Assembly: GCA_905221605.1 (NCBI GenBank)
Contig: CAJNDS010000003.1
Coordinates: 1 to 64,000 of the forward strand
Length of the DNA: 64,000 nucleotides
Direction: 5' to 3'
Source: Symbiodinium natans
Taxonomy: Eukaryota; Sar; Dinophyceae; Suessiales; Symbiodiniaceae
Positions within the stretch are counted from its first letter, which is position 1. Every line of letters begins with the position of its first letter. Shown piece after piece: positions 38,696-48,412 of the stretch. The position numbers and the translations under genes are program-made. The notes beneath the pieces were generated by a model that saw only the letters and a list, made by a program, of their open reading frames with translations, searched no databases and had not been told where the DNA came from.

Positions 38696-39385
38696 CTAAA
38701 GAGGTTAAAGGTTAACTACCCAGCCCGTAAGCTTGGGTTCGGCTTTTGCCGCCCATGGAGCCGGCGCGCCCCCATGTAAGTTAATGCACGCGTGCCAAGT
38801 CCGTCGCGGAGAAGGAACAGAAAGGTGCTGATCGGGAGACTTAGTAGTTAAAACCGGGTTATTCGGCCGGATCCCAAACTAGGTTGGCCCTTAAAACCTT
38901 CTGAAAATGTTCCAGAATACGATCCTCTTGAACCAAAGAATTTCAAATAAGAAAACACGCAAGCTCTCCCCTGGCTTTTTGTAGCTGTGCAAAGGACCCA
39001 TGTTGTCACCTCTCTAATTATGGCCCCTTTTGGGGTACTATTCTAAGGCGGCCCCCAATTCATATTTAGGGTACCCAAAAGAGACCATAGTTTTGAGAAC
39101 CGATCAGGCAGGGCTTGGTTGTCCTCCTCTTGTGCTTGACCTTCGGCCGTGACATTTTGCCCTTCTTGGCCACCTCCCATGGCAGCAGGGTGGGCCTGTC
39201 TTAACCGTGCTGTGCTCGCCCTGAACCCAAAATCCAAATAACTCTGAGCCCCGAACCCTAACAATCCTAAGCCTCCTAGGGCCACACAACCTGAACCCTT
39301 GGCCCACAAAAGCTTCTGAACCCTAAGCCCTACCTGAAGGATCGGGGGACTTAGCAACTAGTTTTTGTAAAGCTCTGAACTCTTC
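38696..39385. other. Spacer, nothing recognised
   Basis: A family J-like patch at 38885-38950 and a family K-like patch at 39015-39080. A minus-strand frame (39043-39357) ends in degenerate heptamers and is unidentified. Confidence 0.35.
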
Positions 39386-39388
39386 AAA

Positions 39389-39414
39389 CCCCCCCCCCCC
39401 CCCAAAAAAAAAGC
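39389..39414. repeat. C-run joined to A-run
   Basis: About 17 C then 9 A, the same type of junction as 3889-3924. A CCCTGAA/CCCTAAA block follows at 39424-39464. Confidence 0.9.
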
Positions 39415-39574
39415 CCTTGACACCCTAAACCCTGAACCCTGAACCCTGAACCCTAAACCCTAGAAGATCTTAAAGCCCCCTTAAGAAAAACCAAACCCAA
39501 CTCGTAAGCCGCCCACGATGCCCAGCTCCACCATAAGCCCATCCTTGCGCTGGAGTTCGCCCCGAAACTTCGGT

Positions 39575-39720
39575 TGAGGGTTAGGGTTTAGGGTTTAGGG
39601 TTTAGGGTTTAGGGTTTAGGGTTTAGGGCTTAGGGCTTAGGGCTTAGGGTTTAGGGATCATGGTCTAGGGTTCAGGGTTTGGGGTGTCAGGGGTCGGGTC
39701 TAGGGTTTAGGGTGGTAGTT
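39575..39720. repeat. Interstitial telomeric repeats, TTTAGGG then CTTAGGG and degenerate units
   Basis: About nine perfect units, three CTTAGGG units, then variants such as TCTAGGG. Confidence 0.92.
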
Positions 39721-40380
39721 AGAGAGAGCTGCACGGCTCATGGTTCTGGGTTTCGGGTCCTGGTCGGTGCCAAACTTATGTGCACACGCCCTTCCCCGTT
39801 TCTGAATAGGCTTCGGGGGTCACTGGCAGAACCGATATGGATTGTCCACGGCTTGGACCCTACACCCTGAACCCGAGTTAAAGCCTCAACCCTGACATCT
39901 GCAACCAAAGCCCGTTTGGGCGCAACAAGAAGGGGCAAACAAAAAGGCGCCAGGCCACGAACACTCGGGACACTGAGCCACAACCTCTAATGCCCCCTCG
40001 CTGACCCCGTGCATGCTTTGCAGGACTCATGTGCAATAAACCCTCCATATGCCCTCCCATGGTAAAATTTCCGAGAACTTACCTTTACTATATCACCCTT
40101 CCGGAGCAGCTCGCCGACCCTAACCCCTACTGCCCTAACCCAAAGCAGGCCCGAAGAAGCCCGACTTCCGTCTCACCAGCCTTCATTTGGGTTCGGGGGT
40201 TTAGGGCTGCGTGTTCAGGGTGGGAGAATCCCATGGTTTACTACGAACAAAGAGGCCCAAACCAAGTCCTGAAGCAGGATTTAGCGGGGGGGGTGGGGGT
40301 TGGGCCAGAAGTTCTGGGTTGAGAGTTGCCCTAAGCTCTAAACCCCAAACCCTAGATGTCATGGTGTCAACCTCTCCCTC
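39721..40380. other. Spacer, nothing recognised
   Basis: Frames on both strands (39738-39983 minus, 40029-40322 plus) are open but have no motif. Confidence 0.3.
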
Positions 40381-40384
40381 CCCC

Positions 40385-40665
40385 TAAACCGTAAACCCTA
40401 AACCCTAAACCCTAAACCCTAAACCCCAAAGCCTAAACCCTAAACCCTTAACCCTAAACCCTAAACCCTTAATACCTCAACTTCGACCCCTCCAGTCTGC
40501 AAGCTATAGACCCTGGGCCCCAGACCCTGAGCCCCAACCTAAACCCTAAACCCTTTGAACCCTAAAAACCTTGTAAACCCTAAACCCAAAATCCTATAAA
40601 CCCTATAAACCCTGTAAGCCCTATAAACCCTATAAACCCTCTAAACCCCCTATAAACCCCAAAAC
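40385..40665. repeat. CCCTAAA block passing into CCCTATAAA 9-mers
   Basis: About 12 heptamers (40385-40475), a degenerate stretch, then five to six CCCTATAAA-like units (40595-40660). Confidence 0.88.
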
Positions 40666-40742
40666 CTTAGACTCGGACGGCGGTGCGGACGCTCATGGGG
40701 CTCAGGTCCTGAGAGTTTTTTTGGCAGATTTGGAACTTCCAG

Positions 40743-40935
40743 GTTGGGGTTTAGGGTTTGGGGTTTGGGGTTTGGGGTTTGGAGTTTGGGGTTTGCGGTT
40801 TAGGGTTTAGGGTTTAGGGTTCAGGGTGTATGGTTTAGGGTTTAGGGTTCAGGGTTTGGGTTTGGGATATAGAGGTCCGCCAAGCAGGGCTTTAGGGTTT
40901 TAGGTTTTGGGGTTTAGGGTTTCGGGTTCCGCCAA
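40743..40935. repeat. TTTGGGG and TTTAGGG variant block
   Basis: The run begins with TTTGGGG units, changes to TTTAGGG and TTCAGGG, and decays by 40930. Confidence 0.88.
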
Positions 40936-41106
40936 ACGGGGAAGCCCACAAAGGGCCCCCCAAAAGCCCAGGATCAAATAGGGTCCCTATTTCCGTCATT
41001 CCCTTCTCAGAACCAGTGAGAAAAGCCCTCATCGGACCCCAACAAAAACAACGGGAGGTCCAGGCCAAAGGCCAACTGTCGGCCCTCCAAAAGGGGCTTA
41101 GCCCAG

Positions 41107-41230
41107 GATGGTTTAGGGTTCATGCGCTTAGGGTTCAGGCCCTTAGGGTTTAGGGTTTAGGGTTTAGGGTTTAGGGTTTAGGGTTTAGGGTTTAGGGTTT
41201 TTGGGTTGAGGGTTTTTGGGTTGAGGTCTT
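41107..41230. repeat. Interstitial telomeric repeats, TTTAGGG
   Basis: About nine perfect units at 41146-41208, with degenerate units on both sides. Confidence 0.93.
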
Positions 41231-41338
41231 TGGTATGCGCGTATGTGCACAGACTAGTGTCTGAAGGCGAGCTGTGCATTACATCCATGAAAGCCGATGT
41301 TGCTTCCTGAGGTGCCCTGAGCCCCGAGCACCCTGAGT

Positions 41339-41462
41339 AACCCTAAACCCTAAACCCTAAACCCTAAACCCTAAACCCTAAACCCTAAACCCTAAACCCT
41401 AAACCCTGAACCCTGAACCCTGAACCCTGAACCCTGAACCCTAAACCCTAAACCCTAAACCC
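41339..41462. repeat. Interstitial telomeric repeats, CCCTAAA with a CCCTGAA cluster
   Basis: About nine CCCTAAA units, five consecutive CCCTGAA units (41405-41440), then CCCTAAA again. A clean case of local variant amplification. Confidence 0.96.
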
Positions 41463-41555
41463 AACAACCCTGACGAGGTGAATGCCCAGCGTCGCGAGTA
41501 GTCGAGCTCTGCGGGACGCCAGAGAGCCACTCAATTGACCTCTGGATTGAACATG

Positions 41556-41940
41556 GGTTTAGAGGGTTTAGGGTTTAGAGTTTAGGGCTTTAGGGTTTAA
41601 GGTTTAGGGTTTAGGGTTTAGATGAGCATAGCCCGAAATGTACAGATAGCCGAGCATTCACGCTCATGTGATGTGAGGCAGTGCCTCTATAGTCTTGTGG
41701 GCACCCCGAATCTGCAACCCTGAACCGTCTTGCGACACAACCTCCGGGCAGGAAGAGTGTTCTGAATTCAGAGCTCTAAGCTCTTTTTTCCCTGAGCTCT
41801 AAACCCCAAAATCCTGAACCCTAAAGAGCCCTAATCCCTAGCCCAAAGCCCTTCTCCCCCTTCAATGCAGCGTGCGCGGCTGCAGCGTTGCAGGGAAGAC
41901 GAGATAATCGTTCCAGAAGCCTGCTCAACACCCTACTTTC
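41556..41940. other. Degenerate TTTAGGG and spacer
   Basis: TTTAGGG-like units at 41556-41622. The rest is unidentified. Confidence 0.4.
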
Positions 41941-41959
41941 GGGTTTGGGGCTGTAGGGG

Positions 41960-42661
41960 TTCATGTTTACATATATATATATACACATTTTTAAACTCTG
42001 ATTGTTACTATTATTATTATTCTCATTATCATTATTCTTACTACTGTTATCATTATGATGATTGTCAATTATTCATTTATTATCTACTATATTTTGTAAA
42101 CTTGGTGGGGGGTTTGCAGCCTTGGAGCTTGTCGACTTCATCGCGCTATTGCGGACGTGACCAGGCGCAGAGTGGCTTGAGAGATGTATTGGTCATCCGC
42201 AGCTATCTAAGGGTAGTTACATGGTCCCTTGATATGGGTTAAGGGGGACCCTTATGTAGCCCTGATATACCTTGTACAAATTGAGGGCCCATACATCAGA
42301 ACCCTTTAAGGGAGGTAAGGGACCATATCAAGGGCCCCATGAAACTACCCTTAGAAGCCCTAAACCCTAAACCCTAAACCCTGAACCCTAAACCCTAAAC
42401 CCTAAACTACCCCTCCAGCCTGGCCTATGAAGTTTCGCCCACCATGGTAGGTGCTGTCAAAGCTCACGACTCCGGTGAACTGGGTGAGGGGTTCTTGGGG
42501 CTTGTTGCTTGGGCATGTAAAAGTTTTACTTATATATATATATATAGTTATGTTGTTGTTTTTTGTTTCTTTTGTTGGGGGGGGGGGGCTCTGTAGGCTG
42601 TTAAAGGGGGTAGTAAGATTACATATATATATATATTATATTGTGCATATTATTATTATTT

Positions 42662-42704
<43 letters not shown>

Positions 42705-42735
42705 CTTTTGCAGGCTGTTAAAGGGCTACTGCAGG
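41960..42735. repeat. Three related blocks: TA/T-rich run, G-run, GCAG
   Basis: At 41968-42120, 42531-42600 and 42620-42720 a (TA)n and T-rich (or TTA-rich) stretch is followed by a G-run (6, 12 and about 33 G). CTCTGTAG, TTTGCAG or CTTTTGCAG follows. The last two blocks continue GGCTGTTAAAGGG identically. The element at 42207-42354 lies between the first two. Confidence 0.65.
42207..42354. mobile_element. MITE-like element, family E, complete copy
   Basis: CTAAGGGTAGTTACATGG at the left is inverted at the right as CCATGAAACTACCCTTAG. GGTCCCTTGATATGGG pairs with GGGACCATATCAAGGG inside, so the arms exceed 30 bp. Confidence 0.92.
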
Positions 42736-42826
42736 TGAGTGAAGTTAAGGGTGTCCAGGGTGCTTGGGGCTTAGGGCTGAGATTCGCAAACCCAAAACCC
42801 TGAACCCTAAACTCTACACCCCACAT

Positions 42827-42913
42827 GGGTTTAGGGTTTAGGGTTTAGGGTTTAGGGTTTAGGGTTTAGGGTTTAGGGTTTAGGGTTTAGGGTTTAGGGT
42901 TTAGGGTTTAGGG
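42827..42913. repeat. Interstitial telomeric repeats, TTTAGGG
   Basis: About 12 perfect units. CCCTAAA units in the other orientation lie at 42358-42405 and 42985-43033. Confidence 0.97.
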
Positions 42914-43525
42914 TGGTTACGGCTGCGGGTGGCCAAAAGGGGCCCTTAACGGTCACCAGCCTGCCAGGAAAAGTGGCTACAGACGCTAAACCCTAAACCC
43001 TAAACCCTAAACCAAAAACCCTAAACCCTAAACCCACCCTCCCCCCCCCACAGAACTCCTTGACTTCGGTTTTAGGGGCAGTTAATTACGCGCGTACATA
43101 CACAAAATAAGGTTGAAATCAAACTACTGTACGGACAACTGCGTCCGAGTCGCTGAGTTTCGCAGTATCGCAAATTGTGTTGCGTGCAAGCCTGGTAGGA
43201 TGGGCAGGTACAGGGAGAAGAGAACTCGCCCAAAAAAACTCTGAACCCTAAACCCTAAACCCTGGACCCTAGACCCTAAAGCCCTGATCCCTGTACCCTG
43301 ACGGGTGCTCAAACCCGTTAGATCTCAATACCGAGGCTTTCTTGAGGTCTGACCCTTAACCCTAAACCCTAAACCCTTAGGCCCTAAACAACCCTGAACC
43401 CTTAACCCTCTGACTAAGGGGCTTCAGCTTTTGTTAAAAAAAAAACCTAAACCCTAAGCCCCTAACCGGCTCTCATCCCTGCACCCTTCAGCTTTTGTTA
43501 GAGACTTCGGGGACTTCGGCTTGGG
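42914..43525. other. Spacers with short CCCTAAA blocks
   Basis: Short blocks at 43243-43285 and 43350-43410. CTTCAGCTTTTGTTA occurs twice (43425 and 43487). Nothing else recognised. Confidence 0.4.
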
Positions 43526-43529
43526 CCCC

Positions 43530-43641
43530 TTTAGGGTTTAGGGTTTAGGGTTTAGGGTTTAGGGTTTAGGGTTTAGGGTTTAGGGTTTAGGGTTTAGGGT
43601 TTAGGGTTTAGGGTTTAGGGTTTAGGGTTTAGGGTTTAGGG
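43530..43641. repeat. Interstitial telomeric repeats, TTTAGGG, about 16 perfect units
   Basis: Almost without variants, followed by a second block at 43752-43806. Confidence 0.97.
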
Positions 43642-43806
43642 GTGCACACAGCTCATCAGCGGGCAGCCTGCTCCCCGATGACCATCGAAGCCCACGGCAC
43701 AGGCTGAGGGTTTAGGGTTCAGGGTTGGGCCCCTGACTAGTTTAAGATTGAGGGTTTAGGGTTTAGGGTTTAGGGTTTAGGGTTTAGGGTTTAGGGTTTA
43801 GGGTGT

Positions 43807-45070
43807 AGGGGCGAAAACCTTGAAACCTCTGCAACATCCAGAACAAAATGCCTTGAGCATTCAGAGGACTAGGGGCTTCCAAGCTCTCAGCAACCCGAAC
43901 CCTCCCAAAACCCCGTAACCCCTAAACCCCTAACCCTCAACCCCCAAGCACCCCAAACACCCAAAACCCCTAAACCCTAAACCCTAAACCCTAAACCCTA
44001 AACCCCTAAACCCTAAACCCAGAAGCCCCCCCAAGCAGCGCCTGGCCTTTGAAGGAGCAGAGGATCCTTGGACGCCGAGTCGGGCTTAGGGCTCATGAGG
44101 ATGGGCCAGGGTCAAACCCTAAACCCTAAACCCTAAACCTGAGCCCGGTTTTGGGATTACAGCATGAAGGGTTGAGGGTTTAGGGTTTAGGGCTTGGGAT
44201 GCACCGGAAGCCTTGATTTTTTGAGCTGTTCTGCTCGACTGCGCTCCGCTTGGGACATGGCCGCATACAAATCCATGTCCTACAGCCCTCTATAGGTCTC
44301 AATGGATGGGCGTCGTCGGCTGCTTTTGGCTAGGCTTCAGAGGGGTTTTAAGGTTAAACGTCTGGCTTCAAAACCAAGCCTCAATAAGCGTGTCGCTCTG
44401 GTAAAGCACACGGAGCCACAAACAGGGCTTCGGCTTACACTGTTTGTGGGTCTCGGGGTTTGGGCGTTAAACACCTTATACGGTTCATGTGTCGCTAGCT
44501 AAAATCATCAGACCCAATCATCTATAGAAATCGTAGGGTCCAGTCGTCCCTGCTTCCGACTTGTAAACCACAGATCCCCGTAAACCACAGACCCCAGACT
44601 TTAAACCGTACCTGTGACTCCCAAACCCTACAAATACGGGCTACAACCCCGTAAATACAGGCATAGAATAGCATGGCGCCCCCGGTAAACTTAAACCCTT
44701 AACCCTGAACCCTAAACCCTAAACCCTAAGACTCTAGAACCTCAAGCCCACGGCACATGGTCAGCAGGGTAATGAAGAGGCAGCAGCCGCAAGCCCCGCC
44801 AATCTGGAACGCGCGATTGCTGGGGTCACCTGCATTGTTCCCTAACCCTCGACCTAAACCGTAAACCCTAAACCCTAAAGCCTAAGCCCTAAACCCTGAC
44901 CCCTAAACCCCAAAACCCTAAACCCTAAACCCTACCCTAAACGGAATTGAATTGGGGCTGGAGTACGGATTTCGGGACTTGTCAATGAGGCCGAGAGAGG
45001 CCCCAAAGCCCTCCAACCCCACGTCTGAGCTCTCACTTTCCAGGGGTTGTACCTTGGACCCTTACCTACC
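43807..45070. other. Mosaic spacers
   Basis: CCCTAAA-type blocks at 43965-44020, 44115-44138, 44693-44730 and 44860-44942. The longest unique piece is 44200-44690, which holds a 66-codon plus frame without a motif. Confidence 0.4.
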
Positions 45071-45180
45071 TTTGGAGTAGACCCTGGAAAAAAAGTATAT
45101 ACTTTTTAGGTATAAGTAGCTATAATAGGAACCCAGAACCAAAAAAAAGTATTAAAGTACAGTACTCCAAAACCCAGCTT
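45071..45180. mobile_element. Possible MITE-like element
   Basis: TTTGGAGTA at the left and TACTCCAAAA at the right are inverted, and AAAAAAAGTATATACTTTTT lies near the left end. Only one copy is seen, so this is weaker than the named families. Confidence 0.35.
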
Positions 45181-45246
45181 AAGGTTGTACCCTTCTAACA
45201 TATCAGGAGTGGAGGAAGGGAAACCTGTAAGGGGCAGGACCTTAGG

Positions 45247-45347
45247 CTTACTTCTCCAATAACCAAGGGGAAAAAAGGTTAAACTTTAATATTCCTGCTA
45301 AAAAAGGAAACCCAAAAAGTTTAAAGTTCAGCTAAAGGCGAAGTAAG
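45247..45347. mobile_element. MITE-like element, family D
   Basis: CTTACTTCTCCAATAACC and the inverted right end AAAGGCGAAGTAAG. Confidence 0.9.
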
Positions 45348-45505
45348 TAGGGGTGCGAGTCTTAAACCGCTACTTGGAAGATCCGGGGACTATCTAAGTA
45401 ATGTTCGACCCTCTTCAGTGTGCAAGCCCGCACCGCTGACAGAACTGCATTCTGTCACGGTCTAGGGATTTTATGCGACTCTAGAAGGGTGGAGTGTCAT
45501 GATTT

Positions 45506-45615
45506 GGACCCGACAGTAACCTAGGAATAAAAAGGGAGCCCTTTTTGGCTGCAAGGGCCTTGCGCGGGAATCTAGACTTGAAACAAAACGGAATAAGGCC
45601 TACTCTGGGTCCTAG
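45506..45615. mobile_element. MITE-like element, family C
   Basis: GGACCCGACAGTAACCTAGG and the inverted TACTCTGGGTCCTAG, with AATAAAAAGGGAGCCCTTTTTGG inside. Confidence 0.88.
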
Positions 45616-45773
45616 TATCTGAGTTAACAAGGGACAGAGGGTCCGGCAATTGATTTGTGAAGGTGCGCCACACAAAAGTTCTTACGACCCCTGGAATCCT
45701 TGACTTCATTGCGGTTCCCACCGGACACCCCCAAACAGTCACATGGTTCTGAATAGAGGAGAAGCCCTACTAA

Positions 45774-45955
45774 CTTACCTCTCCAATAACCAAGGGAACA
45801 AAAGGTTACACTTTACTGCTCCTACTAAATAAGGAAACCCAACAAGTTTAAAGTTCCACTATTGGCTAAGTAAGATGCCTAAACCCTAAACCCTAAACCC
45901 TGGACCCTAATAAGGAAACCCAAAAAGTTCCAAGTTCCACTATTGGCCAAGTAAG
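45774..45955. mobile_element. MITE-like family D copy, short ITS, duplicated 3' half
   Basis: A complete copy (CTTACCTCTCCAATAACC to TTGGCTAAGTAAG, 45774-45874) is followed by about four CCCTAAA units. A second 3' half follows (TAATAAGGAAACCCAAAAAG to TATTGGCCAAGTAAG, 45909-45955). The two copies of this half differ at a few positions. Confidence 0.88.
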
Positions 45956-46040
45956 CTAATCAGGGTTCATGGTACGAAGTAAAGCAAGGAGTTCCCTGAG
46001 CGAGGTCCTAGTTGGGGGCCTTTTCCTACGTAACCCGACC

Positions 46041-46131
46041 TAACCCTAAACCCTAAACCCTAAACCCTAAACCCTAAACCCTAAACCCTAAACCCTAAAC
46101 CCTGAACCCTAAACCCTAAACCCTAAACCCT
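46041..46131. repeat. Interstitial telomeric repeats, CCCTAAA
   Basis: About 13 units with one CCCTGAA. A TTTAGGG block follows at 46262-46308. Confidence 0.96.
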
Positions 46132-46327
46132 GAATTACCAACAACCACGACCCTAAACCCTGAGAAGCCAGCCGCTGGGATGTCACTCGGGGGTTTAAGG
46201 GTCCAGTGGGTTAGGCTTGGGGTCACTTTTGGGGTTTGGGGGTTTCGGGTTTAGGTTTATACAGGGTTTAGGGTTCAGGGTTTAGGGTTTAGGGTTTAGG
46301 GTTTAGGGCTTCGGGTATCAGGGTTCA

Positions 46328-46438
46328 GCACAGTAACAATATCAAAATAACCCTAAACCCTAAACCCTTTTGTGGGTTGGTTACTTGATAAGGGAACCGG
46401 GAACCCAACAAATTGAAAAGGGCACCACTGCGCTACCC
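46328..46438. mobile_element. MITE-like element, family A, with internal telomeric units
   Basis: CACAGTAACAATATCAAAATAA is followed by CCCTAAACCCTAAACCC where other copies have AAGGGTACCC. The element then resumes with TTTTGTGGGTTGGTTACTTG and ends CACCACTGCGCTACCC. Two telomeric units replace part of the core. Confidence 0.75.
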
Positions 46439-46440
46439 TA

Positions 46441-46795
46441 AGCCCTAGAAACCCTATAAACCCTACAAACCCTATAAACTCTACAACCCCTACAAACCCT
46501 ATAAGCCCTATAAACCCTATAAACCCTGTAAACCCTATAAACCCTATAAACCCTGTAAACCCTACAAACCCTACAAACCCTATAAACCCTACAAACCCTA
46601 CAAAGCCTACAAACCCTATAAACCCTATAAACCCTATAAACCCTATAAACCCTGTAAACCCTACAAACCCTATAAACCCTATAAACCCTTTCAACCCTAC
46701 AAACCCTATAAACCCTACAAACCCTATAAACCCTGTAAACCCTACAAACCCTATAAACCCTATAAACCCTACAAACCCTCTAAACCCTATACCCT
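46441..46795. repeat. 9-bp variant array, CCCTATAAA/CCCTACAAA
   Basis: About 38 units of CCCT(A/G)(T/C)AAA. The unit is the telomeric heptamer with two extra bases. Because nine is a multiple of three, the minus strand reads as a long G-F-I/V repeat, a product of the array and not evidence of a gene. Confidence 0.95.
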
Positions 46796-46995
46796 AAACC
46801 CTAAACCCTAACCCTAAGCCCCCAAAAGGGCTGCCAAGATCCGCATTCAGCACAGTGGCAACTCGACGGGATTGGCAGTTCCCACTCAGAGCGGGAGACT
46901 TGGGTGGCAATCTCCTCAGCTCTGAACAGGGTTTAGGGTTTTGGGGTTTGGGGTTTAGGGATTAGGGTTAGGGTTTAGGGTGTAGGGTTGAGGAT
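46796..46995. other. Spacer
   Basis: Short CCCTAA end of the array, a unique 120-bp piece, then TTTAGGG-like units (46927-46985). Confidence 0.4.
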
Positions 46996-47101
46996 GACCC
47001 AAGAGTAGCCTAGGAATAAAAAGGGCACCCTGCTTGGTTCAAAGGAGATTGCAAGGCAACCTAAACCCTTAACAAAGGGAAGAAGGGTCTACTCTGGGTC
47101 C
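46996..47101. mobile_element. MITE-like element, family C
   Basis: GACCCAAGAGTAGCCTAGG and the inverted TCTACTCTGGGTC. It contains AACCTAAACCCTTAAC, a telomere-like seed. Confidence 0.88.
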
Positions 47102-47574
47102 AAGGAATGCGTCAGGGTTCAGGGTTCGGGGTAAGCCCATCCTAAACCCGCCAACTCTAACAGTCCGAATCCTATCGAAACTCCACCCCCACCCTAACTC
47201 AAACAGTAACAAAACCTTCCTTGAAGCTTATGGAAGGCAAGTCGGGTGGTCGAAGCCTCGGGTTCCGGAAGAGTCCAACAGCCGCCATGTGAAACCTTAA
47301 CCACGCGCCCAGGCCACCCAACAATACTTATAGGGATCTTAAGGGAGGGGGGTTCAAGGAGGGGTATGTAACTCAGTATTCCCTGATACTCCCCACTGCT
47401 CCCTAAGGCTCCCTAAGCTTCCCTAAGGTTCCCTAGGTACCTACCCCACTTGAAGCCCCCTCCCTCAAGAACCCCTATAGAATACTGCAAAAGCGGAAAT
47501 GTACAAAAGTACATTGCATCTTCGTCATGGAGCTCCAAAGTCGCCTAACTCGCCCCAGAACAAACCAACCACCC
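47102..47574. other. Spacer with an 11-bp CTCCCTAAGG repeat
   Basis: Five CTCCCTAAG-like units at 47397-47440 (ACTCCCCACTGCTCCCTAAGG onward). CAAGGAGGGGTA / TACCCCACTTGAAGCCCCCTCCCT may form an inverted pair around them. No gene. Confidence 0.4.
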
Positions 47575-47835
47575 CAAAACCCTAAACCCCCTAAACCCTA
47601 AACCCCAAACCCCAAACCCTAAACCCTAAACCCTAAACCCCAAACCCCAAACCCTAAACCCTTGAAAGGAAGGCCACTCTGTGCCGGGTCGCGACGTCTG
47701 AGTCCTCAGTTGCCGCCGCGAGGCGATGCCCGGCCCTGTGTCACAGAACAGAACTCTGGGGGGTAGTTCCGGGCTCCCTAAACCCTAAACCCTAAACCCT
47801 AAACCCTAAACCCTAAACCCTAAACCCTAAACCCC
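47575..47835. repeat. Two CCCTAAA/CCCCAAA blocks around a unique spacer
   Basis: Blocks at 47575-47660 and 47778-47835. The 110-bp spacer between them is unidentified. Confidence 0.93.
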
Positions 47836-47872
47836 AAAGCTCAGGGCTCAAGCAAGATTTTTGGTCTAGGAC

Positions 47873-47975
47873 CTGGTAGCCCAGACACCATGTTGTAGCA
47901 AGGGTACTCCCTTTTTTGGGGGGTTGGATACTTTAGACTTTTAGAAGGGTGAAGGGGTACCATTGGGCTACCAAG
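47873..47975. mobile_element. MITE-like element, family A
   Basis: CTGGTAGCCCAGACACC and the inverted CATTGGGCTACCAAG, with AAGGGTACTCCCTTTTTTGGG. The central palindrome is partly lost. Confidence 0.85.
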
Positions 47976-47992
47976 AGGACCCACAGGCGCCA

Positions 47993-48067
47993 GGGTTTAG
48001 GGTTTAGGGTTTAGGGTTTAGGGTTTAGGGTTTAGGGTTTAGGGTTTAGGGTTTAGGGTTTAGGGTT
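47993..48067. repeat. Interstitial telomeric repeats, TTTAGGG
   Basis: About ten perfect units between family A and family E elements. Confidence 0.97.
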
Positions 48068-48089
48068 CTAACCCTCCACCCGAAATCTC

Positions 48090-48243
48090 AGGGTAGGAAC
48101 ATGGTCCCTTTAGTATGGGTCCTTAAATGGGGACCCCTTACTCATTATATACCCCTTATTTACCCCATTTAACCGAAGGGCCCATACTTCAGAACCTTCT
48201 CAAGAAGGTAAGGAACCATGCTAAAGGAAAATGCTAACCCTAA
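48090..48243. mobile_element. MITE-like element, family E
   Basis: AGGGTAGGAACATGGTCCCTTTAG is inverted at the right as CTAAAGGAAAATGCTAACCCT, with GGTAAGGAACCATG inside that arm. The element is diverged from 42207-42354. A one-armed fragment lies at 49150-49185. Confidence 0.82.
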
Positions 48244-48249
48244 GCCCGA

Positions 48250-48412
48250 ATAACCCAAACCCTAAACCCCAAACCCTAAACCCTAACCCAAACCCTAAAC
48301 CCTAAACCCTAAAACCTAAACCCTAAACCCTAAACCCGAAATCCTAAACGCTAAACCCAAACCCCAAACCCCAAACCCTAAACTCTAAACCCTAAACCCT
48401 AAACCCTAAGGG
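48250..48412. repeat. Interstitial telomeric repeats, CCCTAAA with CCCAAAC variants
   Basis: About 22 imperfect units, including CCCGAAA and CCCCAAA. Confidence 0.94.

Noticed and set aside
46353-46694. 113-codon minus frame with G-F-I/V repeats
   Set aside because: A direct translation of the 9-bp CCCTATAAA array; no start context or flanking coding sequence supports a gene.
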